A stretch of DNA of 64,000 nt. Origin: Tritrichomonas musculus (taxonomy: Eukaryota > Parabasalia > Tritrichomonadida > Tritrichomonadidae). Where the stretch lies: the NCBI GenBank assembly GCA_039105265.1, contig JAPFFF010000024.1, positions 806,001-870,000 on the forward strand. Direction: 5' to 3'. The position numbers were made by a program, and so were the translations under genes. Below are positions 48,280 to 59,700 of this stretch, in pieces. Position 1 is the first letter of the stretch, and the number at the start of each line of letters is the position of its first letter. Below the pieces are notes generated by a model. That model saw nothing but the letters and a program-made list of their open reading frames with translations, did not search any database and was not told the DNA's origin.

Positions 48280-49328
48280 AGACAGATGGATAAATAATCT
48301 TCCAATAATGAGCAATGAGTGGCTGTTCTCTTTTCTAAATTGTCTCCCTCAAAGGCAAAGACACTATATGCTCAAAACCTATTTCAGAAATAAAATAGAC
48401 GACAGTGCACACATTGAAACACACAATGATTTCACATTAACGAGCATAAGAAAGAAGAATTATGTCAGCACAATAAATGACCGTTCAATAATAAGAGTAG
48501 GGGAATTCATGACAGATCTTAAGAAAGTGATTTGTCAAATAGACATCACTCCTCCATTAATCTTGATGAAAGCACAATTAGTGATGACAACAGCACAACA
48601 ACTCAAGCACAAATTAATGACGATTAATGTTGGAAAAGTGACAGCTGACAAAATCTTAAATACAGGAAAGAATAAGAACTTTATTATGTATAAACAATTA
48701 ACATTCTTTTCTGGGAGAGAGAATGCGTTCACTTTCTTTCAAGGATTTGAATATTTCCCTGTGCCTCAAAGAGAAATCAAGATGGAATTGATTCAGCCAT
48801 TCTTAACTCATATAGAACAAATCATTTGCAACAAAAGACACGAAATCTATGAATACGTTATCAATTGGATATCATTCATTGTGCAGAAAGTTGTCCAGAA
48901 GACAAAAACATCAATAATAATCACAGGAATACAAGGCACAGGGAAGAACACGTTCACTGACACCATTTGAAATTTGTTTGGCTCCTATGCAAATAAGAAT
49001 TGCAAACTCGAACACATTACAGGCGATTTTAACAATAGCATCATGTACAAGATGCTCCTTGTGTGCAATGAAGTGAAAAGTTTTATCAATAATTAGAAAT
49101 ATGACCCTGAAATGTTGAAGACATTGATAACAGAAGATTCAATCGACATACACTAAAAGTTCCATGATGTCTTCACTCAGCAGAACGTGGCAAACTTTAT
49201 CTTTCTCTCAAACAACTTTGCGCCACTAAAAATCGAAGAAGATGATAGAAGATTTTTAGTTATGGAGACATCATCAGAGAAGAGAGGAGATCACGAGTAT
49301 TTTAGCCAATTATATCGATCGTTCACTA
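48280..49328 (+). pseudogene. Element D helicase, remainder after element B
   Basis: It continues the gene begun at 21157. It contains TGA at 48968-48970 within the P-loop region, TAG at 49094-49096 (the same position as in element B) and TAA at 49154-49156. Similarity stops at 49328, within the codons for FSQLYRSFT, where element D is cut off and unrelated DNA begins. Confidence 0.9.
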
Positions 49329-49699
49329 TGATTTTTAACGGTTGAAAATCATAGATTATAATTTTAAATGATTCTGTTGATAGAATAATAATTTTTTGCA
49401 CTTTCAAATTTCAGGGAATTTTAAACGGTAGTTAAAAATCATAAATCATGGATTTTCATTAAAAGTAAAAATGAATGTATATAATATTATTCATATTTGT
49501 TGCATAGTAGAATATGTGTAGCTTATATATGCAGCTTAATGCATATATTATCTATTAGATAATGAGATACATATGCCAGCTTTTTCATTTTCTTCAATCT
49601 GAAAAATTCTTCAATTTTAATGTTACACGAACTAATTATAGTGTTTTATATTATATATTAAATGATGAATATATTGATATATTTTATTAATAAATAACT
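49329..49699. other. AT-rich spacer at the broken edge of element D
   Basis: No gene is seen. An imperfect inverted pair built on ATGATTTTTAAC lies near 49328-49345 and 49425-49450. It marks the transition from Maverick DNA to other sequence. Confidence 0.45.
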
Positions 49700-50545
49700 C
49701 TAATATATTATGAGAAAAATTGAATTTTTATATATATAAAAAAAATCCTTACCACTTTTTATTCCTAACTGTAAGCGAATTTCTTTGAATTCTGGGATTT
49801 TTCCTAAACTTCTTACTTTTTCTGAAAATTCTTTGAAATATTTCAATAAGTGAATAACGGTTGTTACAATATTTTTGAATTTATCGTCAAAAATGTCCTT
49901 GATTGCTAGATTCAACGTATGACATGAACATTGAGTTCTGAAAAAGTTTTGTTTACTTTTAGCTTGAGAACTTGAAGGACCACCAACTAGAGATGCTATA
50001 TTACTTGAAAAATCATCAGTGCAGACTGATACAAGATTTCCACCTTTTCGAGAAATTGCTAATGCTGTGTCGGCAATGATTTGAGAAATGTTCTCGCTTG
50101 TTTCTACATTACATTTTGTAATACCTAAAAATAAATCTCCCTTGGTGTGAACAGAAATTGTCCTTGGTATTTTTTTTACTCTTTTCAACACCGTCAATAA
50201 GAAGAGAAACTGAAAGACCATTTATCTTTTGAAAAATTTTCTTTATGATATATGATGAATTTTTATACAGCATTGTCGATTCTGGAGGCATAATAAAATT
50301 TGAATTAATATTTTGTAAAAATCCATTAAAATCGTTATCAAAAATGTAATTAAATGTTTTGTTTTTTTTGGAGATCCATATCATAAGATATTTGAGAGCC
50401 TTCTCATAATTAATGTGGCCAGTATCATTTGAAAAAGATAATTGTTGCTTACAATTGTGATTTTTTGTACTACTTTTGGTTTGTATTCTTTCCCGCATTC
50501 TGAGCAGATGAAAATGGTTTCAAATTTATTTTGAGAACCCTGAAA
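49700..50545 (-). pseudogene. hAT-type transposase remnant
   Basis: Two overlapping frames together read like a hAT transposase: a BED-type zinc finger near 50500-50540 (CSECGKEYKPK then H..C after a frame change), the segment 50109-50498, and the segment 49700-50221 with VCTDDFSSNIASLV and QCSCHTLNLAIKDIF, which match the conserved hAT DDE-domain blocks. At least two frameshifts separate the parts and the C-terminal dimerisation region is missing. Positions 50546-50862 show no gene. Confidence 0.75.
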
Positions 50546-50862
50546 TCAATTCCAAAGTCGTTGGTAATAAAATATTGCTGCATTTAAGATGTCCAACAAC
50601 TCAAATGTGTAGATCCAGTTCAATATCAAAAAATATTATACTCTTTTTAGTTTAATATTTTTTAATATTATTTTAATTAATTACTATTCCAACTAAAATA
50701 TCGCAGATATATTCATCTTTTAAGGAAATATATCCATTTTAAATAATTAAATAGATATATTTTAATTCAATTTTTCAAATGAATTATAAATTATCTTTTT
50801 TATTTTTTAATTATGCATTGATACTTTATTTTAAATGAGCTATGATATCCCATCATAATAAA

Positions 50863-53667
50863 TTATCTTTTGTATTTTTTAATTATGCATTGATACTTTT
50901 TTTCTATCTTATCATAATTAACCCCAACAATAATAAGATTACTTGTGAATTCGGATAAAGTCCCTGAGTATTTTTTTTGTTCAATTTGTTTTATGGCAGT
51001 CTCTGCATCTTTATTCCATTTAAGCTCAAAAAGAATGGCTGGTTTATTAGTTCCTGGTTTAGGAATAAAAGCAAAATCTGAAAAGCCAATTCCTAAAGGT
51101 AATTCACGAACAATGAAATAGATTCTTTTTGCGCTATAGTATGCAATCGATATGACACAACTTAATGAGTTTTCATCATTGTATTTTAACAAAGATGTGG
51201 AATCATTATGAACTTTTCCAATTATTTCAGCTACTTTATCTTCATTCATACTAAGCGTAGCGCTCAAGAGCTCTTCTGATTGTTTAATTGCATCTGAAAT
51301 AACATCCCAATTACACTCTTTAATAATACTGTAAAATACACTCATTAATTCTTTATTTGGGATGAATACTTCATTTTTGGTTTCATCAAATGCAAGATAT
51401 CCAATGTGTGCAAGAATGGTGAAAATATCATCTTTATTTTTAATTTCATCTAAATCATTTTGAAAAGAATTTATATCAATCTTAACACTATTTCCAGCAA
51501 GCATTTCTGTCATTGAATATCTTAATTGATCAAAATTCATGTTGATATAATATTTTAATGATTCAAATGAACCAGTTTTTGCCCAATAATTTCCAATTTT
51601 TCTCGAAATAATTGCATCAACTATTGACTTTGGATTATACATATGAAATCCGCTTAATATATATCCATCATACCATTCTTTCATTTCGTTGAAATCGAAA
51701 TTATTCTTATCGCATATAGTTCTGACTTCTTCTCCTGTAAAACCAGTATAAGGCGCCATGAAAATTGGATTTAACATTGTGCAATCAATAAAAGCATTCA
51801 ATGATGAATTAATACCATGCTTTTTGATTGGCAATATTCCTGTCATATAAACAAGTTCGATTTGGTTATCAGCAATTGGACCTTTTGTTAAAGGCACTAA
51901 AAATTTTATGTATTTGCTTTGGATATCTTCATTATCTTTATAATTTTTGTATATCACGTCCCATTCATCAATAATTATTATAAATTTTTGTTTAGTTTCT
52001 TCTATTGCATATATGAGTATATCATTCTTTATGTACGGAAAAGTTAATTTCATTTCTTCCAAAATTTTTGTTTGAATAAATGAAAACAGATCTTCTGAAT
52101 TCCCATTGTATGAGAGAGCAAACATTTGAATATCAATATAAATAACATTATGCTTATTTAAATGATCATAAAATCCATCGGTTTTGCTCCCTTTTGAACC
52201 TGCAAACAATTCACTAGAATCACATCCTTTGCTGTAATAAGCACTCAGCATTTTGGCTGCCATTGTTTTACCAAATCTTCGTGGTCTTGTCACACAAAGA
52301 CATTTTTGCTCAGTACCTAATAATTTATTGATATGATAAATCATTTCAGATTTATCAACATAAACTTGTGAATTAAGAGATTTTTCAAATGAATAATTAA
52401 TTGGATTAAAGTAATTATTATTTTGAACAATTGTTTGCCAAAAAACAGGGGATTCAATATCATAATCGATTAATTCATTGATATCATGTATTTTTAAACT
52501 ACTAGAAAATGTTAAATCAACATCATCATCCTTGTTTATGATATTATCGCTTTTTTTCAATGCAAAATATGCTCCAAAACGAAGAAATTTTTCAATATTG
52601 TGTGTAAAATCTATCTCCTGATCTTTATCGATGTAATTAAGAATGACTTGTTCATAACTTTGTGATGTGACTAAACGAATGATTTCAACTTTTTTTGTTT
52701 GTCCTAGTCCATTATTTTTTAATTTATTTACAATGCAGTTAGTTGATTCATTGCAATCATATATTATCACATAATCTGTATTTGACATATTGATTCCATT
52801 TAAGCCTGATTTGAAATTGCAGAGAAAAACAAAAAAGCTGTTTGTAGAATGAAATTCGTCAATTTCTTTTTGTCGTTTTTCGCCTCTAACACTACTATCG
52901 AATTGATTGAATGGATAATTTTTACTAATGAGATATTTTTTGATTATTTCCAATATTTCATTGATATTTGCAAATAATATAACCTTTTGTTCTTCTTTTT
53001 TCAGTTTTGATAGCAATTTATCTAAAATTATCATTTTACCTGATGAATTAAAATCAGTTGTATAATCCGGTTTGATTGCTTTAAATAGAATGGGATGATT
53101 GCATATTTTTAGTATTTGCTCGCTTTGCTGCTTTGGATTTTCCAAGTGATTTGTAATAAATGATGAAAATGACATTTGGAGGCACTTTTTCTGCTGTGGT
53201 GTAATTGGGCATTTAATATATGATACGTTTATATTAGATGAAGTATGAGAAGGTTGCTGCTGAGGTTGCTGTGGAGGATAAGGAATACAAAATGAAGGAT
53301 ATGTAAAAGATGGTTGATTAGAATTTCCTTGATTTTGTTGTTGTACACCTTGATTTCGGAAAAGAAACTCATAAGGAAGATATGGATATGGATAGACAGG
53401 AGGAAATTGATCTTGATTTTGGTTGTTATTAGTACCATCAGTAATATTTGAAGATTGCTGGGGTTTGGGAAGAAATGGTGACTGATATCCATATGGAAGT
53501 TGGAATGAATATACTGGGGGAGATGCATTACATTGCGGGCTGCTAGATGCATTTGAATTATTATTTGAATTTGGGTTATTGCTTGAATTTGATGGAAAAG
53601 ACGGTGAAAATGGATCAAGATATCGCTGCTGTTGATTTTGATTTGTAGAATTGTTTGGAGTTATCAT
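50863..53667 (-). CDS. SNF2 helicase lobe / AAA-ATPase-like / PD-(D/E)XK nuclease fusion, 934 aa
   Basis: Order: a Pro/Gln/Asn-rich N-terminus (1-145); a SNF2-family C-terminal helicase lobe (about 150-370) with ICNHP, SGKMIILDKLL, GLNGINMSNTDYVIIYD and GLGQTKKVEIIRLVT; an AAA-ATPase-like domain (PF09820 type, about 420-720) with Walker A RPRRFGKT (459-466) and Walker B IIIIDEWDV (about 560); and a PD-(D/E)XK_9-type nuclease end with GFSDFAFIPK and FELKWNKDAETAIKQI (Glu and Lys about 877-880). No N-terminal SNF2 lobe is present. The AAA plus PD-(D/E)XK pair is a known module; its fusion to a chromatin-remodeller lobe is unusual. Function not known. Confidence 0.85.
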   Translation of the reverse strand: MITPNNSTNQNQQQRYLDPFSPSFPSNSSNNPNSNNNSNASSSPQCNASPPVYSFQLPYGYQSPFLPKPQQSSNITDGTNNNQNQDQFPPVYPYPYLPYEFLFRNQGVQQQNQGNSNQPSFTYPSFCIPYPPQQPQQQPSHTSSNINVSYIKCPITPQQKKCLQMSFSSFITNHLENPKQQSEQILKICNHPILFKAIKPDYTTDFNSSGKMIILDKLLSKLKKEEQKVILFANINEILEIIKKYLISKNYPFNQFDSSVRGEKRQKEIDEFHSTNSFFVFLCNFKSGLNGINMSNTDYVIIYDCNESTNCIVNKLKNNGLGQTKKVEIIRLVTSQSYEQVILNYIDKDQEIDFTHNIEKFLRFGAYFALKKSDNIINKDDDVDLTFSSSLKIHDINELIDYDIESPVFWQTIVQNNNYFNPINYSFEKSLNSQVYVDKSEMIYHINKLLGTEQKCLCVTRPRRFGKTMAAKMLSAYYSKGCDSSELFAGSKGSKTDGFYDHLNKHNVIYIDIQMFALSYNGNSEDLFSFIQTKILEEMKLTFPYIKNDILIYAIEETKQKFIIIIDEWDVIYKNYKDNEDIQSKYIKFLVPLTKGPIADNQIELVYMTGILPIKKHGINSSLNAFIDCTMLNPIFMAPYTGFTGEEVRTICDKNNFDFNEMKEWYDGYILSGFHMYNPKSIVDAIISRKIGNYWAKTGSFESLKYYINMNFDQLRYSMTEMLAGNSVKIDINSFQNDLDEIKNKDDIFTILAHIGYLAFDETKNEVFIPNKELMSVFYSIIKECNWDVISDAIKQSEELLSATLSMNEDKVAEIIGKVHNDSTSLLKYNDENSLSCVISIAYYSAKRIYFIVRELPLGIGFSDFAFIPKPGTNKPAILFELKWNKDAETAIKQIEQKKYSGTLSEFTSNLIIVGVNYDKIEKKYQCIIKKYKR

Positions 53668-53861
53668 TTCTTATTCTATTTTGATTTGTAAACTTAAATT
53701 CAAATGTCAGCCCATTATTTTTTCTCTCAATTTGTTTGACAAAAAAATATTTATTTCAATTTTAAAAAACTTTTATTATGAATTTTTTTAAGGAAAAGGG
53801 ACTGAGTTGAATGATCAGTTAATATGAAGACTTTTCTAAGTCATCAGTTTTTAGAGATTCA

Positions 53862-54116
53862 TCAAAATTCACTGATTCTGGGATTTTCGTTAGATAATCT
53901 GTACTTCAAGACGTTGGCATTATTAACTGAAATTTTTGTTAGATAATCTATACCAAGGCGCCATCCTTCTTTGAGATCTACTAATTCTGATGGAATTCTG
54001 ATGATATTAATTTTTGAATCATAAAAAGCATATTCATTAATCGATTGAAGTTTTGAATCATTTATAATTTCAATCATAAAAAGAAAAAGGATTATTTTGT
54101 TTAGCTGCATGTTCAT
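53862..54116 (-). pseudogene. BspA-like leucine-rich repeat fragment, 84 aa
   Basis: A short frame with LQSINEYAFYDSKINIIRIPSELVDLKEGW, the pattern of BspA-type (LRR_5) repeats common in trichomonad surface proteins. Only about one and a half repeats are present. The N-terminal 20 residues are hydrophobic (IILFLFMIEII). It is probably a remnant of a longer gene. Confidence 0.55.
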
Positions 54117-54158
54117 AATTTTTTTTTTTCAATTTCGTAAATTGGGTTGTTGAAATTT

Positions 54159-55765
54159 CTAATGATTCAGCGAGCTTGAGTTAAGTTTCTCCTTCATTTC
54201 AGCAAAGAGAGAACGAACTTGATTCTCGGTGTTCTGCAAATCATTGTTCGCTTGCTGAATGGTTGTGAGACAATCAGAAAGAGCTTCATCAACGAGATAG
54301 TCGCCAATTCCTTCAAGAGCTGAATTGCAGTCATTGAAAGGCTCTTCTGAATGATTGTGAAGAATTTTGATCCTCTCTTCAAGTGTTTCATAGAGATTGT
54401 CAAGTGGATCTTTGGATTCTTCTTGCTCATCTTTCTTGTCCTTTTCTTGGTTTTCGATTTCTTTTTGATGTGTTTCAATCTCTTCTTGTTGGTTCTAAAT
54501 TTCTTCTTGCTGAGCTTCTATTTCTTGTTGTTGAACTTCGATTTCTTTTTGTTGAACTTTTATGGCCGCTAGAGTGGCAGCTTCTTCTAATTGTGTCTGA
54601 GGAGCATTTTTTTGTTGTGGCTCTTCCTCTTTCTTTTCTTCTTGCAGTGGTTGTTCTTCATTAAGAGCTTGAGGTTCGTCTTCTTGTTGTGCTTGAGGAG
54701 CATCCTCTTTTTGTTCTTCTTGTTGTGGCTCTTCTTCTTTCTTTTCTTCTTGCTGTGTTTGTGGAAATTATTCGTCATCTTTAGACTCATCATCAGCAAA
54801 CTCCTCTTCTTCTCTAATTGAAGACTCGTCTCTTTTATCATCCTTAGGTAAAGCAGTACTTGCAGGAGCAGGAAGAGCGTTTGCTTTTTCATAATGCTCT
54901 TTAGCTTTTTCTTCATCTTTTTCAACGCCGACTCCATTTTGGTACATGTCTGCTATCTTCAAAAGAGCCTGTCTGTTCTTTTGGTCCAATTCAGCGGCCT
55001 TCATAAAGTTCTGAAAAGCCTTTTCTTTTTCTTCAGGGATTCCTTCTGTTCCTTCACTTTAAATAACGCCAAGGTTGTACAATGCTTGAATAATATTTTG
55101 ATTAGCTGCTTTTTGGAAGTATTTAACAGCCTTATTCATGTTCTTGTCACCTTCTTTTCCATTGTATAATATAGAGTAGCAAGATTGTATTGAGCCTTTG
55201 GATTGTTTTGTTTGGCAGCCTTCTTATAAAGTTCAATTGCCTTAGCTCGATCTGGTTGAGGAACACCTATTCCTTTAGCATACATAGCTCCAAGGTTTAA
55301 TTGGGCCTCGGCGTCACCTTGGTCAGCAGCCAATTGGAACAATTCAACAGCTCTTTCTTTGTCAGTCGGAACATCGACATCTCCTTTTGAATATAAAACG
55401 CCAAGGTTGAACTATGCTTTAGCATTTCCTTTATCGGCAGCCAATTGGTAAAGCCTGATTGATTCTTTGTTGTCTTTTTCAAGGATTCCTTCTTCTCCTT
55501 TGTGGTTCCTTACTGTAAGATTGAACAAAGCTTTAGTATTTCCATTTTCTGCGGCTTTCTTGTACAATTCAACGGCTTTTTGCTTGTCTGCAGGAACGCC
55601 TCCGCCTTTGTCATACATGAGTCCCAAGTTGAATTGTGCATTAGCATCATTTTGTTCTGCTGCTTTCTCATATTAATCTAAAGCTTTTTGATAATCTTGT
55701 TCAACATGATCACCTATTTTTTGTCGGAATCCGTTAAAAATCAGTAGTCTGAGTGCAGTAAGATC
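54159..55765 (-). pseudogene. Decayed Sel1-repeat gene with coiled-coil tail
   Basis: Reading right to left, Sel1-like repeats (YKKAAENGNTKALFNL, AQLNLGAMYAKGIGVPQ, AQYNLATLYYT and others) are followed by a Glu/Gln-rich coiled-coil region (from about 54770 down). Stops occur at 55673-55675, 55412-55414, 55059-55061, 54768-54770 and 54495-54497, and a frameshift lies near 55160. The number of lesions shows an old pseudogene. Its Sel1 repeats are rich in charged residues and unlike the AANQN type at 58-60 kb. Confidence 0.85.
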
Positions 55766-55788
55766 AAACAATCATAACATGATAGAAC

Positions 55789-56122
55789 TTGTACTTGTAT
55801 TCGAGGATTACTGGTCTCAAAAACCTTTCTTTATTTGATTCTGGCCAAAAAGATAAAGATAACCGTCTAAAATCCTATCTAAAATCGTACCGATATGAAC
55901 TTAAGAAGAAAATAGGAGAAGGATCACTCTGTGATGTTTTCATAATCTTGCACAAAGCTAGAGGAGGCCAAAAAAACAAAGAAAAAATTAGGTGAAGAAG
56001 AAGAATGTACAGCAGAAATTTTGAATCTCGATCAACAATTTGAAAATAACATTTCTTACAGAATTAATCATCCAGCAATTAATAAATTCATTGATTTCAA
56101 AAAGGATAGTAGTAATCATTGA
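55789..56122 (+). pseudogene. Protein kinase N-lobe fragment
   Basis: YRYELKKKIGEGSLCDVFI gives a glycine-rich loop; after a frameshift in an A run near 55970 the frame continues with SYRINHPAINKFIDFKKD, resembling the loop before the hinge. There is no ATG at the start, and the rest of the kinase is missing. Positions 56123-56700 hold no gene. Confidence 0.6.
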
Positions 56123-56322
56123 ATATGTTAATAACGGATAATTATCATGCATTCATTATTTCATCTCTTTTTATTCTTTTCAAATGATAAAATATAAAAG
56201 GAAAATTTATTTATTTATTTAATATTATGTTGTGAATTTTGCTGGTATTGAGAGATATCTTAGATCAATAAATTATGGAATCGAAAAGATCAATTACAGC
56301 ATACGAAATTATTCAACCTAAG

Positions 56323-56349
56323 AGAATCATATGAATTTCATATGATTCT
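56323..56349. repeat. 12-bp inverted repeat
   Basis: AGAATCATATGA and its exact complement TCATATGATTCT are separated by 3 nt, giving a short stable hairpin in the gene-free stretch upstream of the kinase-Sel1 gene. Confidence 0.75.
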
Positions 56350-56700
56350 ATCTTTCAATGCAACGTTCCTTCTGTTCCATCAGTTATATAATCAAATTGA
56401 TATTTTGGTTCCACTTTAGGCCTTATAAGCATTTCTGATTGTGTCTAGATACATTATAAGTTATTTATAAATAATACTCTTTTTTTGACTTCGATTGTAA
56501 GAAATTTCCGTATAATTTATTATTTCTTTTAAAATAGCTAAAATTTTTTATTTTAATATTAATATATTCATACGAAATTTATATAAAATTTAATCCTTTA
56601 ATTTAATATAATAAGATAATTGCATTAGTGAAATTGTCACGATTTCTCTCAATAAAAACATGTCATTCAAAAATTGAAGAAAAATTTATATTTTTAAAAG

Positions 56701-59700
56701 ATGAAGCAATTATTAGCAAATTTTTTAATATTTAAAGAACTTATTAATCAAGAAAAAGTAAAAACAATAAATTCTAAGTTTAATAACATTATTCAGAAAT
56801 ATGATTTTATTCATGTTTCAAATGAACTAGATAATTACCCATATCTTTTACAAAACATACTCAATTCCAAAGAAATAGTTATTAATTATATAATAAAAGA
56901 AGACAAAAATATAAACAATAGCTATTTCATAGCAGGTTTTGAAAAAACTGTAATATTTATCAATGCGTTAAATGCAAATCTTTTTCAAACACTTTTATCT
57001 AATAATCCAAATGCAACAATTTTCTTTTTATCAGATATTAGAAGTAATTTTGAACAGTTTATTAACGTTCCAAATGATCAACATGAAATTGATGAGACTT
57101 TTTTAACCGAAATCGATAATTTTAATGAAAAGTTAGGAATATACATAAAAAATATTGCACCAGAGCCAATCATAGAAGTTTGGGAAATCATCAGATCATG
57201 CATATCTGGCTATCTAATCAAGAAAAGTTACTCCAAATTAAATAACAAACATGACTTTTCAGAAAAAAAAACAAACATTAAAGTTTTCAAAATTAAGGAT
57301 TTTATTGAGTTAAGAACGATAGGATTTGGATCAACCTTTTTAGCAACACTAGTTTATCATATAGAAAACGAAGAAATATTTGTAATTAAAAAAATATATG
57401 GCAATAATCCAGAAAATGAAAAATTATTACAACGAGAAATTGAAAATTATAAATGCTTGAATTATCCATTAATTCCCAAATTTTATGGGATTATTGAAGG
57501 CCAAAATAATCCAGTTATTGAATTTATAAAAGGGAAAACGCTATCAAAAATAAATCAAAATAATTTTAGTGAAAATGATAAAGTCACTATTATATTTCAA
57601 TTGATAATGGTTTTCAATTACCTTCATTCACATAAAGAACATTTTGTATATAGAGATTTAAAACCAAATAATATAATGATTGACGAAAATAAAAGAGTTT
57701 TTGTTATCGATTTTGATAGAATGGCTAAAACTTCTGATATTGAAAGTGGTTTGATTAAAACAGCTGATCTTCAAGAAAATTATACTGCCCCAGAAGTACA
57801 TACAGGGCATTTATCCCCAAAATGCGATATTTATTCAATCGGTAAAATGATCAAAAATATATTTAAAGAAGCTTTTATTGAAACTTCAGATAAGGAAATA
57901 ATTAATGATAATCTTGTAATACAAAGCCTCTATTCAAAGTGCACAAAAGATAATTTTGAAGAAAGATTAACAATTTTGGAGTTAATGATTGTATTTTATC
58001 TTAATTTTTATTTGAAAATCAATATTTCAATTATTCCTGAAGACTTAGAAGTTATATTTATTCATGGCATTTTCTTTAATTCAAGCCAATACATCTCATT
58101 AAATATCGATAAATCAATTAAATATTATTTAATTGCAGCAAATCAACTTGGCTGCAGACCAAGGTCATATGGAAGCACAATCTAACCTTGGGATAATTTA
58201 TCATTCAGGTGAATACATTGAGAGAGATATCAATAAAGCAATTCATTATTTTTCTTTAGCTGCTAATCAAAATCATCCAGATTCACAACTTATCCTTGGG
58301 AAAATTTATTATTCTGGCGAATATATTGCTCGAGATATCAACAAAGCAATTCATTATTTATTATTAGCAGCAGATCAAAATCATCCAAATTCGCAATTTA
58401 CACTTGGGGAAATTTATTATTCTGGCAAATATATTGCAAGAGATATCAACAAAGCAATTCATTATTTTTCTTTAGCTGCAAATCAAAATCATCCCGATTC
58501 ACAAGTAAATCTTGGAGCTATTTATTATTCAGGCGAATATATTGCACGAGATATCAATAAAGCTATTCATTATTTTACACTAGCTGCAAATCAAAATCAT
58601 AGAGTTGCACAATATTATCTTGGTATCATATATAAAAATGGTAAGTATATTGCAAGAGATATTAAAAAATCAATCCATTATTTATCACTTGCAGCAGATC
58701 AAAATTATATAAAAGCTCAAAAAAGCCTAGGTTTTATTTATATTGATGGTCAACTTGTTAAGCGTGATGTAAATAAATCAATTCATTATTTTTCACTTGC
58801 TGCAGATCAAAACGAACCAATATCACAATTTAATCTTGGTTCATTGTATGAAAAAAATGAATATGTACCACGAGATATTAATAAATCAATCCAATATTTT
58901 TCGGCTGCAGCAAATCAAAATGTTCAAATGGCCCAAATTAATCTTGGGTTAATTTATTACTTGGGTAAATATATCACGCCGGATATCAACAAATCAATTT
59001 ACTATTTCACATTAGCAGCAAATCAAAATAATCGAGAGGCACAATGCAATCTTGGAGGAATTTATTATTCAGGAAAATATATTTCACGAGATATTAATAA
59101 GGCAATTCATTATTTTACACTTGCTGCAAATCAAAATGAACCAAATTCTCAGTTCAATCTTGGAATTATATATGAGAAAGGCGAATATGTAACAAAAGAT
59201 ATCAATAAATCGATTTATTATTTATCACATGCTGCAAATCAAAATCACCCAGAAGCACGATATCATCTTGGCGTCATTTATTATTTTGGCGTATATTTTC
59301 CACGCAATATTAATAAAGCTATTAATTATTTTATACTTGCTGCAGATCAAAATCATCCAAAAGCTCAATTTCATCTTGGGTTAATTTATCATTTAGGTGA
59401 ATATATTACACAAGATATTAATAAAGCAATTTATTATTATACGCTTGCTGCAGAACAGAATCATTCAGATGCACAATTTAATCTTGGAGTAATATATAGC
59501 TCCGATAAATATAGTGCAAAAGATATGGAAAAATCGATTCATTATTTTACACTTTCTGCAAATCAAAATGAATCAGCAGCACAATATAATCTTGGCGTAA
59601 TATATGAAAACGGGGAATGTGTAACACGAGATATCAATAAAGCAGTTCATTACTATAAACTTGCTGCAAATCAAAATTATTCAGGAGCACAATATAAACT

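Noticed and set aside
33506-49096. Reassigned TAG codon as an explanation for the helicase amber
   Set aside because: TAG serves as the normal stop of intact genes here, such as PolB at 41110-41112.
49700-50545. Two separate host genes
   Set aside because: The pieces overlap in different frames and together match one hAT transposase order, so they are a single broken gene.
54351-54664. Long Phe/Leu-rich frames on the + strand
   Set aside because: They are the antisense of the Glu/Gln/Lys-rich coiled-coil part of the Sel1 pseudogene, with no homology of their own.
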